Below, one piece after another: positions 25,620 through 32,996 of a stretch of 64,000 nt of DNA. The notes under the pieces are model-generated. The model was not told the origin of the DNA, did not search any database, and worked only from the letters and a program-made list of their open reading frames with translations. The stretch comes from Nonomuraea coxensis DSM 45129. GTDB taxonomy: Bacteria; Actinomycetota; Actinomycetes; Streptosporangiales; Streptosporangiaceae. The stretch lies in NCBI RefSeq assembly GCF_019397265.1, contig NZ_CP068985.1, positions 6,192,001 to 6,256,000 on the forward strand, given 5' to 3'. Within the stretch, counting starts at the first letter, position 1, and each line of letters starts with the position of its first letter. Position numbers and translations under genes: made by a program.

Positions 25620-25817
25620 GCGGGTTCCTTTCTGGAGACCCAGTGCTTCAACGCGGCATTGAGGGTGCCACGTGTGTCACTTTGATAGACGCGCGAGTGA
25701 CCGGCGAAGTTCGAAATACTGACAAATGGCTATAGGCGCGGGTCTATTACGGACGGACCGCAACCCGTCCCCTCGCGTCGGGCAGACGCCGGGCCCGATG
25801 CCAGACATAATCGGGGT

Positions 25818-28037
25818 GTGGCGCGGGACACTGTTGAGACACATTTCACCGAAGCCGTCGCGACCCTTGAAGCGGGCCCCCCGAGAGATCCGGCCCAGCC
25901 GGTCCGCGAGGGGACGACGCTGACCGGCGAGAGATGCAGGGCGCTGTTCCGGCGCCAGCTCGACAGCCGGCTGCTCGACATCGCCGCCCGCTGGCTGCGC
26001 GAGCAGGACGAGGGCTTCTACACCATCGGCTCGGCCGGCCACGAGGGCAACGCCGCCGTCGCCGCCGCGCTGCGGCCCACCGACCCCGCGCTGCTCCACT
26101 ACCGTTCCGGCGCCTTCTACCTCACCCGGTCCGAGCAGAAGGGCCGGCTGCCCGAGCAGGGGCTGCGCGACGTGCTCATGGGCCTCAGCGCGGCGGCCGA
26201 CGAGCCGATCGCGGGCGGCCGGCACAAGGTGTTCGGCCATCCCGACCTGGCGGTCATCCCGCAGACCTCGACCATCGCCAGCCACCTGCCGAGGGCCGTC
26301 GGCGTGGCCTTCGCCGTCGAACGCGCCAGGACGCTCGGCACGTCCGGCCCGTGGGAGTCCGACGCGGTCGTCGTGTGCAGCTTCGGCGACGCCTCGATCA
26401 ACCACGCGAGCGCGCTGTCCGGCTTCAACACCGCCTCCTACGCCACCTTCCAGGGGCAGGCGCTGCCGATCCTGTTCGTGTGCGAGGACAACGGGCTCGG
26501 CATCAGCGTGCGCACGCCCAAGGGCTGGGTGGCGGCGGCCGCGCGGCGGCCCGGCATCGAGTACTTCGCGGCCGACGGGTGCGACCTGGCCGACGCCTAC
26601 GACGCCGCCACGCGCGCGGTCGAGCACGTACGCACCCGCCGCTCCCCCGCCTTCCTGCACCTGTCCACGGTGCGGCTCATGGGGCACGCCGGGTCCGACG
26701 TGGAGGTGGCCTACCGCACCCAGCGCGACATCCGCGCCGACCTGGCCCGCGACCCGCTGGTGCGCACCGCCGCGATGCTCGTCGAGGCCGGTCTGGAGAC
26801 CCCGGGCGAGCTGCTCAAGAAGTACGAGAGCGCGCGCGAGCACGTGCTGCGCATCGCCCTGGAGACCACCCGTCATCCGCGGCTCAGCACCGCCAGGGAG
26901 ATCAAGGAGCCGCTGGCGCCGCGCGACCCGGAGCTGATCGCCCGCATCAGCCCGGCGGCGGCCCCGCCCGCGGCCAGGGAGAAGGCGTTCGCCGGGGCGC
27001 TGCCCGAGCTCGACAAGCCGCTCACGCTCTCCCAGTCGATCAACCGCACGCTCGCCGACGCGCTCGCCGTCCACCCCGAGATGATGGTGTTCGGCGAGGA
27101 CGTCGCGAGGAAGGGCGGCGTCTACGGGGTGACGCGCGGGCTGCAGAAGAGGTTCGGCGCGGGGCAGGTGTTCGACACGCTGCTGGACGAGCAGACCATC
27201 CTCGGGCTCGCGCTCGGGTCGGGGGTGTCGGGGCTGCTGCCGGTGCCGGAGATCCAGTATCTCGCCTACCTGCACAACGCGCTCGACCAGATCCGCGGCG
27301 AGGGGGCGACGCTGTCGTTCTTCTCGCGCGGCGCCTACCGCAACCCGATGGTGGTGCGGGTGGCGGGCTACGCCTACCAGAAGGGGTTCGGCGGGCACTT
27401 CCACAACGACAACTCGGTGGCGGCGCTGCGCGACATCCCCGGCCTGGTCATCGCCTCGCCGGCACGGCCCGACGACGCCTCGGCGATGCTGCGCACCTGC
27501 CTCGCGGCGGCGCGCGCCTGCGGGACGGTCGCGGTGTTCCTGGAGCCGATCGCGCTCTACCACACGCGCGACCTGTTCGAGGAGGGCGACGGGGGCTGGC
27601 TGGCGCCGTACGCGCCGCCGTCCCGCTGGGCGGAGACGCACGTGCCGATCGGGCGGGCCCGCTCCTACGGCGACGGGCGCGACCTGACGATCGTGACGTT
27701 CGGCAACGGGGTGCGGATGAGCCTGCGGGCCGCGGTGCGGCTCACCCAGGAGGGCTACGGCTGCCGCGTCCTCGACCTGCGCTGGCTGGCACCGCTGCCG
27801 GTGGAGGACCTGGTGCGGGCGGCCGAGCTGACCGGGAAGGTGCTGATCGCCGACGAGACCCGGCACACCGGCGGCGTGTCCGAGGGCGTGCTGGCGGAGC
27901 TGGCGGACGCCGGGTTCACCGGGCCGGTGGCGCGGGTGACGTCGGACGACAGCTTCATCCCGCTGGGCGGGGCGGCCGACCACGTGCTGCTGTCGGAGGC
28001 CGAGATCGAGCAGGCGGCCCGCAAGCTCCTGGGATAG
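25818..28037 (+). CDS. fused alpha-beta 2-oxoacid dehydrogenase E1 component (branched-chain-type, ThDP dependent)
   Basis: A 739-residue protein whose first half (to about residue 385) is an E1-alpha domain with the ThDP motif GDASINHASALSGFN...EDNG (GD-x25-N form) and whose second half is an E1-beta/transketolase-C domain (MMVFGEDVARKGGVYGVTRG, LLDEQTILGLALGSG, EIQYLAYLHNALDQIRGE, RHTGGVSEGVLAEL). In standard complexes alpha and beta are separate chains; fusions exist in actinobacteria and some other bacteria. No E2 acyltransferase or E3 gene is adjacent. The likely reaction is oxidative decarboxylation of branched-chain 2-oxoacids, fitting the leucine catabolic operon 3 kb away. GTG start with CATAAT ending 7 bases earlier indicates a leaderless mRNA. 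Confidence 0.85.
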   Translation: MARDTVETHFTEAVATLEAGPPRDPAQPVREGTTLTGERCRALFRRQLDSRLLDIAARWLREQDEGFYTIGSAGHEGNAAVAAALRPTDPALLHYRSGAFYLTRSEQKGRLPEQGLRDVLMGLSAAADEPIAGGRHKVFGHPDLAVIPQTSTIASHLPRAVGVAFAVERARTLGTSGPWESDAVVVCSFGDASINHASALSGFNTASYATFQGQALPILFVCEDNGLGISVRTPKGWVAAAARRPGIEYFAADGCDLADAYDAATRAVEHVRTRRSPAFLHLSTVRLMGHAGSDVEVAYRTQRDIRADLARDPLVRTAAMLVEAGLETPGELLKKYESAREHVLRIALETTRHPRLSTAREIKEPLAPRDPELIARISPAAAPPAAREKAFAGALPELDKPLTLSQSINRTLADALAVHPEMMVFGEDVARKGGVYGVTRGLQKRFGAGQVFDTLLDEQTILGLALGSGVSGLLPVPEIQYLAYLHNALDQIRGEGATLSFFSRGAYRNPMVVRVAGYAYQKGFGGHFHNDNSVAALRDIPGLVIASPARPDDASAMLRTCLAAARACGTVAVFLEPIALYHTRDLFEEGDGGWLAPYAPPSRWAETHVPIGRARSYGDGRDLTIVTFGNGVRMSLRAAVRLTQEGYGCRVLDLRWLAPLPVEDLVRAAELTGKVLIADETRHTGGVSEGVLAELADAGFTGPVARVTSDDSFIPLGGAADHVLLSEAEIEQAARKLLG

Positions 28038-28044
28038 GGATTCC

Positions 28045-28743
28045 TCAGAGCGGGTTCATCAGGTAGGCCCCGAACACCGCCGCCGTCACCGCCACCACGA
28101 AGAAGAAGAACACGAAGAAGCCGCCCGGCAGGATCGTCAGCCGGGCGAGCTGGTCGGCGTCGGAGTCCCTGGCCTGCCTGCGGCGCCGCTTCTGCTGCAG
28201 CTCGATGATCGGCCGGATGCCGCCGAGCAGCAGGAACCACACGGCGACGAAGGCGACGCCCTGCTGGACGGCGGCGGGGGCGTACATGATGAGCGCGAAC
28301 ACCGCCCCGCCGGTGGCGAGGAGGATCAGCGCGCCGTAGAGGTTGCGGATCAGCAGCAGCATGCAGACCAGGAACAGCAGGACCGTCCAGATCAGCAGCG
28401 TGATGCGCCCCTGCTCGGTCAGCCAGGCGGCGGCCAGCCCGAGCAGCGAGGGCGCGAGGTAGCCCGCCATCGCGGTCAGCACCATGCCGGGCCCGGTCGG
28501 CCTGCCCCTGGTGAGCGTCACGCCGGAGGTGTCGGAGTGGAGGCGGATGCCCTCCAGCTTGCGCCGGGTGACGAGCGCCATGAGCGCGTGGCCGCCCTCG
28601 TGGGCGATCGTGATCAGGCCCCTGGAGAGCTGCCAGGGCATGCGGAAGCCGACGATCACGAGCGCGACCAGAGCCGCGACCGCCACGACCCAGGGGTGAG
28701 GGTCGGGCTGAACCTTGATCAGGTGGGCCCAGAGCTTGTCCAT
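28045..28743 (-). CDS. M50-family membrane zinc metalloprotease (site-2-protease-like)
   Basis: A 232-residue polytopic membrane protein with the zinc motif HEGGH in a helix near residue 48 (ITIAHEGGHALMALVTRR) and several hydrophobic helices. The short single-core architecture fits M50B-type proteins (cd06158/peptidase M50-like) found widely in actinobacteria. Known members cleave membrane-embedded substrates such as anti-sigma factors; the substrate here is unknown. There is a basic patch QQKRRRRQAR in a loop near 185. It ends 7 bases from the convergent E1 gene and diverges from the amidohydrolase. Confidence 0.85.
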   Translation of the reverse strand: MDKLWAHLIKVQPDPHPWVVAVAALVALVIVGFRMPWQLSRGLITIAHEGGHALMALVTRRKLEGIRLHSDTSGVTLTRGRPTGPGMVLTAMAGYLAPSLLGLAAAWLTEQGRITLLIWTVLLFLVCMLLLIRNLYGALILLATGGAVFALIMYAPAAVQQGVAFVAVWFLLLGGIRPIIELQQKRRRRQARDSDADQLARLTILPGGFFVFFFFVVAVTAAVFGAYLMNPL

Positions 28744-28777
28744 CGAGACAGAACCCTATCGAGGTAAAGTCACGGCC

Positions 28778-29662
28778 GTGGTCACGGAACAACATTCTGA
28801 CCAGGGGGTGCCGGAGTGGTGGCGGCGGCTCGGCCTGCCCGGCCTGGTCGACCTGCACGTGCACTTCCTGCCGGAGCGGATGGAGCGGCGGGTCTGGCAC
28901 CACTTCCGTCACGGCGGGCCGCTGATGGGCGACGGCTGGCACATCGCGTACGCGTGGCCGGTGGCGGAGCGGGTGGCGCACCTGCGGGCGATGGGGGTGC
29001 GGAGCTTCCCCGCGCTGGCGTACGCGCACAGGCCGGACATGGCGGCCGACCTCAACGCCTGGACCATGGAGTTCGCCCGGCGTACACCGGGGTGTCTCCC
29101 GTCGGCGACCTTCTACCCGGAGCCTGGGGTGGTGGCGTACGTGCGGCGCGCCCTGGACGACGGGGCCCGCGTCTTCAAGGTGCACCTCCAGGTCGGCGGT
29201 TTCGATCCGCGGGCCCCCGAGCTGTCGGAGGTGTGGGGGCTGCTGGCGGAGTCGGGCGTGCCCGTCGTCGTGCACGCCAGCTCGGTGCCGGTGCCCGGCG
29301 GGCATGTCGGCGCCGAGCCCATCGGTGAGGTGCTGCGCCGCCATCCCCGGCTGCGCCTGGTGATCGCCCATCTCGGCATGCCGGAGTACGACCCGTTCTT
29401 CGAGCTGGCCCAGCGGTACGAGCGCGTGGCGCTGGACACCACGATGGCGTTCACCGACTTCAGCGAGCGGGGCATGCCATTCCCCGGCCGGCTGCGCCCC
29501 GCGTTGCTTGATCTGGGGCTCGCGGGGAAGGTGATCCTCGGCAGTGACTTCCCGACCATCCCCTACCCCTACGCGCACCAGCTCGACGCGCTCGCCCGCC
29601 TGGACCTCGGCGAGGACTGGCTCAGGGCCGTGTGCTGGGGCAATGGGCAAGCCGTGATCTGA
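28778..29662 (+). CDS. amidohydrolase-superfamily metal-dependent hydrolase (amidohydrolase 2 type)
   Basis: A TIM-barrel hydrolase of 294 residues. Metal ligands of the family are seen in GLVDLHVHFLPERM (HxH), in VVVHASSVPVPGG, in LVIAHLGMPEYD, and the terminal GSDFPTIPYP with the catalytic Asp. This is the pattern of ACMSD/gamma-resorcylate decarboxylase-like amidohydrolases. I start at the GTG at 28778, with TAAAGT ending 8 bases earlier and no ribosome-binding site (leaderless), rather than at the upstream ATG which lies inside the divergent gene. The SnoaL-like gene begins one base after its stop, so they are coupled. The substrate is unknown. Confidence 0.85.
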   Translation: MVTEQHSDQGVPEWWRRLGLPGLVDLHVHFLPERMERRVWHHFRHGGPLMGDGWHIAYAWPVAERVAHLRAMGVRSFPALAYAHRPDMAADLNAWTMEFARRTPGCLPSATFYPEPGVVAYVRRALDDGARVFKVHLQVGGFDPRAPELSEVWGLLAESGVPVVVHASSVPVPGGHVGAEPIGEVLRRHPRLRLVIAHLGMPEYDPFFELAQRYERVALDTTMAFTDFSERGMPFPGRLRPALLDLGLAGKVILGSDFPTIPYPYAHQLDALARLDLGEDWLRAVCWGNGQAVI

Positions 29663-29663
29663 T

Positions 29664-30137
29664 ATGAAGGTGAACGAACGTCACATGGCGCTGATCAGCG
29701 CTTTCTACGACGCGTTGGGGCGTAACGACCTCACCGCGATGGAGAGCTGCTACCACCCCGAGGTCAGCTTCGGCGACCCCATCTTCCAGGAGATCGAGGG
29801 CCGCGACCGGGTGATGCGGATGTGGCGGCTGCAGCTCGGCGTACGCGACGGGTTGCGGTCCGCCTACAAGGAGGTGCGGGCCGACGACCACACCGGCACC
29901 GCGCACTGGACCGCCCGTTACACCTTCTCCAGCACGGGGCGGGAGGTGGTCAACGAGGTGGAGGCGCTGTTCAGGTTCGAGGACGGGCTGATCGTGCGCC
30001 ATCACGACGACTACGACTTCAAGCGCTGGTCGAGGATGGCGCTCGGCCGGCCGCAGGGGCTGCTGTTCGGCTGGACGCCGATGTGGCGCAAGACCATCAG
30101 GGACCGGGCGACGCAGCAACTCGACGCGCTCGCCTGA
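29664..30137 (+). CDS. SnoaL-like / NTF2-fold protein
   Basis: A 157-residue alpha+beta barrel protein: N-terminal helix LISAFYDALGRNDLTAMESC, then the cone-forming strands ending in FEDGLIVRHHDDYDFKRWSRMALG. This matches the nuclear transport factor 2-like/SnoaL superfamily, which includes small isomerases, hydratases and polyketide cyclases as well as non-catalytic proteins. It is coupled to the amidohydrolase (one-base gap) and followed 17 bases later by corA. No specific reaction can be inferred. Confidence 0.82.
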   Translation: MKVNERHMALISAFYDALGRNDLTAMESCYHPEVSFGDPIFQEIEGRDRVMRMWRLQLGVRDGLRSAYKEVRADDHTGTAHWTARYTFSSTGREVVNEVEALFRFEDGLIVRHHDDYDFKRWSRMALGRPQGLLFGWTPMWRKTIRDRATQQLDALA

Positions 30138-30154
30138 GGAAGGAACGGAGGGGC

Positions 30155-31273
30155 ATGGCCAGGGTCAGGAGTCTGCGCCGCGGCGGTGACGCGCGCGAGG
30201 AGCCGCCCGAGCACTCGATGGACCCGCGGGCCACCGAGGAGCCCCCCTACCAGCCCACCGTCATCGACAACGCCATCTACCGCGACGGCGAGCGGGCCGA
30301 CAATCCCGGCTCGCTCGCCGACGCCTTCGAACGGCTCAAGGACATGCCGGGCAGCATGGCCTGGATCGGCCTCTACCGGCCGAAGGAGTGGGAGCTGGTC
30401 AAGCTCGGCGAGGAGTTCAAGCTGCACGAGCTGGCGCTGGAGGACGCCATCGTCGGCTCCCAGCGCCCGAAGGCCGACCGCTACGGCGACACGCTCTTCG
30501 TGGTGCTGCGCGCCGCCCGCTACCTCGACGAGGCGGAGGAGGTCGCGTTCGGCGAGCTGCACGTCTTCGTCGGCCCCGACTTCGTGATCACCGTACGCCA
30601 CGCGGAGGCCCCCGACCTGCAGGGCGTGCGCAAGCGCATGGAGTCCGAGCCCGACCTGCTGCGGCAGGGCCCGCAGGCGGTGCTCTACGCGATCGTCGAC
30701 GCCGTGGTGGACGGTTACGCGCCCGTGGTGGCAGGGCTGCAGAAGGACATCGAGGAGATCGAGGCCCAGGTCTTCAGCGGCGACCCCTCGGTCTCGCGGC
30801 GCGTCTACGAGCTGTCCGGCGAGGTCATCGAGTTCCAGCGGGCCACCGCGCCGCTGGTCGGCATGATCCACGGCTTCATCGCCGGAGCCCCCAAGTACGG
30901 CCTCAACGACGAGCTGCAGAGCTATCTGCGTGACGTGGCCGACCACGCGATCACCGTGTCGGAGCGGGTGTCGTCCTTCCGGCAGATGCTCCAGAACATC
31001 CTGGTCGTCAACTCCACGCTGGTCACCCAGGCGCAGAACGCCGAGATGGCCCGGATGACCGAGGCCAGCATCCAGCAGGGTGAGGAGGTGAAGAAGATCT
31101 CCGCGTGGGCGGCCATCCTCTTCGCGCCCACGCTGGTCGGGACGATCTACGGGATGAACTTCGACTTCATGCCGGAGACGCACTGGGCGCTCGGCTATCC
31201 GTTCGCCGTCCTGCTGATGGCGGCCGTCTGCCTGGTGCTCTACATGGTCTTCAAGCGGCGCGACTGGCTCTAG
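30155..31273 (+). CDS. corA: CorA-family magnesium/divalent metal transporter
   Basis: A 372-residue protein with a large N-terminal cytoplasmic domain (residues about 40-310), a long stalk helix, and two C-terminal membrane helices; the selectivity motif GMN is present as TIYGMNFDFMPE at the end of the first helix, followed by a terminal basic tail KRRDWL. ATG at 30155 follows GGAGGGG. Function as a pentameric Mg2+ (or Co2+/Ni2+) channel is well established for the family. It follows the SnoaL-like gene closely and may share its transcript. Confidence 0.95.
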   Translation: MARVRSLRRGGDAREEPPEHSMDPRATEEPPYQPTVIDNAIYRDGERADNPGSLADAFERLKDMPGSMAWIGLYRPKEWELVKLGEEFKLHELALEDAIVGSQRPKADRYGDTLFVVLRAARYLDEAEEVAFGELHVFVGPDFVITVRHAEAPDLQGVRKRMESEPDLLRQGPQAVLYAIVDAVVDGYAPVVAGLQKDIEEIEAQVFSGDPSVSRRVYELSGEVIEFQRATAPLVGMIHGFIAGAPKYGLNDELQSYLRDVADHAITVSERVSSFRQMLQNILVVNSTLVTQAQNAEMARMTEASIQQGEEVKKISAWAAILFAPTLVGTIYGMNFDFMPETHWALGYPFAVLLMAAVCLVLYMVFKRRDWL

Positions 31274-31284
31274 TATCCCACGTC

Positions 31285-32022
31285 ATGATCACTCGTTTAC
31301 CGGCGGCCGCGCTCGCCGCCGCCCTCACCCTGCTGTCCGGCGCGACCGCCGCGTACGCCGCGCCCGTGACGGGCGCCCCCGAGCTGACGCACAACGACCT
31401 CTACAAGGCGGCCAAGCTGCCCAAGGTCGGCTGCGCGCCGAAGAAGGGCACGACCGCCGCCGCCACGAGGAAATACGTCACCACGCTCGTCGGCTGCCTG
31501 AACAAGGCGTGGAAGCCGGCGATCAAGGACTTCACGCCCGTGGAGGTGCAGTTCAAGGAGTCCGGGGACAAGACGTCCTGCTCCACGGGCCTGGAGGTGT
31601 CCGGCTCGTTCTCGGAGATCTGCGCCACGGCCATCCGGGTGCGCCTCGCCGACGACTGGATCAAGGCGAAGGACGACCGGAAGGTGTTCACGTCCGTGGT
31701 CAGGACGTGGAGCGGCGTCGTGACCGGCCAGACCGGCATCGGCCGGGCCTGGTGGGCGCTGGAGAACGGCGGCGTGGAGACCGTCATGGACGAGCACAAC
31801 CGCCGCTACTACCTGCAGCTCGACTGCCTCTTCGGGGTGTCGGCCAAGAGCCTCGGCCGGACGGTCAAGGACTGGAAGCCGGTCCTCGGCATCCCGGACA
31901 TCTGGAAGAACCGGTTCCACGGCAGGACCGCCAACCGCGTGTCGTGGGCGCGGGCCGGATACCAGGCGGGCAAGCCGGGGGCCTGCAACACCTGGAAGGC
32001 GAGCTCGGCCAAGGTGGCCTGA
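31285..32022 (+). CDS. secreted protein related to neutral zinc metallopeptidases (YpfJ family) but lacking the HExxH site
   Basis: A 245-residue exported protein with a signal peptide (residues 1-25, cleavage near AYAAPV). It keeps family landmarks: a conserved N-terminal cysteine block (VGCLNKAWKPAIK), a middle Cys region (SEICATAIRVRL), and a segment LQLDCLFGVSAKSL that aligns with the family's ELQADCxAGVWA. Between the latter two, where HExGH should be, it reads WSGVVTGQTGIGRAWW with no zinc motif. So it is probably a catalytically dead homologue, perhaps a binding or inhibitor protein; the homology itself is inferred from memory of the family. TAGTAT lies 9 bases before the ATG, so it is probably leaderless. 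Confidence 0.65.
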   Translation: MITRLPAAALAAALTLLSGATAAYAAPVTGAPELTHNDLYKAAKLPKVGCAPKKGTTAAATRKYVTTLVGCLNKAWKPAIKDFTPVEVQFKESGDKTSCSTGLEVSGSFSEICATAIRVRLADDWIKAKDDRKVFTSVVRTWSGVVTGQTGIGRAWWALENGGVETVMDEHNRRYYLQLDCLFGVSAKSLGRTVKDWKPVLGIPDIWKNRFHGRTANRVSWARAGYQAGKPGACNTWKASSAKVA

Positions 32023-32034
32023 CGTCCGAGGCCG

Positions 32035-32121
32035 TCACAGGGCCGCGACCACCAGGCCGGCGAGGATCAGCGCGACGAGGACGAGGCGTAACGCGGCGAG
32101 CGTGCGCCGGTTGCCGTCCAT
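32035..32121 (-). CDS. possible 28-aa single-pass membrane peptide
   Basis: An ATG five bases after the RHH-ClpN stop codon opens a 28-codon frame with a basic N-terminus (MDGNRRTLAALR) and one hydrophobic helix to the end (LVLVALILAGLVVAAL). The amphipathic charge pattern fits a small inner-membrane protein, and the tight coupling to the upstream gene favours translation, but there is no Shine-Dalgarno and such a short frame could be chance. Confidence 0.35.
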   Translation of the reverse strand: MDGNRRTLAALRLVLVALILAGLVVAAL

Positions 32122-32126
32122 GGTGG

Positions 32127-32894
32127 TCAGGGCCGCAGGCCGGCGTGCGTTTCGAGGCGCTCCAGGCGCTCCACGATCGGCCGCAGCTCGGCCTTGAGCG
32201 CGGCGGCCAGCAGCTCGGCCTGCCCCGGAGCGGGGGCGGCGGACTGCTGGGTCTCGGCGCGCAGGTGCACGTATCCGGCCAGGGCCGCCGACACGGCGCG
32301 GCGGGTGAGGCGTGGCTCCGCGCCCAGGGCACGCAGCACCTGACCGGCCGTGCCGTCGGGCTCGGCGACCAGGCCGAGCAGGAGGTGCTCGCAGCCGACG
32401 TAGTTGTGGCCGAGCGCGATCGCCTCGGTCACGGCGAGTTCGAGGGCGTTGGCGGCGTGTGAGCTGAAACTCCGCGAACCGCCCTGGGCCGCGGCACTCG
32501 GGACGGCCGGGGCCGTGGCGGGACGGACGTGCCGGTCGAGGTCGCGGCGCACCTGGTCGAGGCCGATCTCCATGGCGCGCAGCACGTGCAGGGCCAGGTT
32601 GGCGCCCTCGGCGAGCATGGCTCCGAGCAGGTGCCCGGTGCCGACCTCGGCGTCCCCCTGCGCACGGGCGGCGTCGGCGGCGAGCTTGAGCACGTTGCGC
32701 ATCCGGGCGGTCAGGTGGGTCAGCGCGCCGGTCGGCGTCTCCAGGTCGAGATCCCCGAGAGACGTCTCCCTGATCGCGGTCACCCGGCGGACCGCCTGCT
32801 CCAGCGCCCGCTGGCAGACGGCGGACACCGGCACCCCGGCCTCCTTGACGGCCTCGGCGAGGTCGTCGGGCAGGTATACGTTGATCTTCGGCAT
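32127..32894 (-). CDS. ribbon-helix-helix / Clp N-domain fusion protein
   Basis: A 255-residue protein. The first ~45 residues (KINVYLPDDLAEAVKEAG, then VSAVCQRALEQAVRR) are a ribbon-helix-helix DNA-binding fold as found in antitoxins. Residues about 55-210 form a double Clp N-terminal domain (LKLAADAARAQGDAEVGTGH, LLGAMLAEG; ALELAVTEAIALGHNYVGCE, HLLLGLVAEP), the substrate/adaptor-binding part of ClpC/ClpA, without any AAA+ ATPase. The fusion suggests a repressor whose stability or activity is linked to the Clp machinery. A palindrome covers its -10 box (32901-32922), implying autoregulation. The start is leaderless (TACAGT ends 7 bases before the ATG). Confidence 0.82.
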   Translation of the reverse strand: MPKINVYLPDDLAEAVKEAGVPVSAVCQRALEQAVRRVTAIRETSLGDLDLETPTGALTHLTARMRNVLKLAADAARAQGDAEVGTGHLLGAMLAEGANLALHVLRAMEIGLDQVRRDLDRHVRPATAPAVPSAAAQGGSRSFSSHAANALELAVTEAIALGHNYVGCEHLLLGLVAEPDGTAGQVLRALGAEPRLTRRAVSAALAGYVHLRAETQQSAAPAPGQAELLAAALKAELRPIVERLERLETHAGLRP

Positions 32895-32900
32895 GCCCCC

Positions 32901-32922
32901 ACTGTAACCCCGATGGGGTTAC
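32901..32922 (-). promoter_or_regulatory. palindromic operator over the -10 box of the RHH-ClpN gene
   Basis: GTAACCCC (32904-32911), GAT, and GGGGTTAC (32915-32922) make a perfect 8-base inverted repeat with 3-base spacer. On the minus strand the repeat runs into TACAGT (32906-32901), a -10 box ending 7 bases before the start codon. RHH proteins bind short palindromes, so self-repression is likely. It also lies about 75 bases upstream of the divergent condensin-like gene at 32997. Confidence 0.7.
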
Positions 32923-32996
32923 TCGTCCAGGGGCGTACCGGCCCATAGCGGCGTCGGGTTCTCCGACTGTCGGTGGGAAGCCGTACCTTAGAGCGC

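Noticed and set aside
25667..25682. Imperfect palindrome GTGCCACGTGTGTCAC in the divergent region before the secreted-protein and E1 genes
   Set aside because: Only 12 of 16 positions are symmetric, there is no second copy and no adjacent regulator; not enough to call an operator.
31285..32022. Calling the secreted protein an active zinc metallopeptidase
   Set aside because: No HExxH or other zinc-binding motif is present in the chain.
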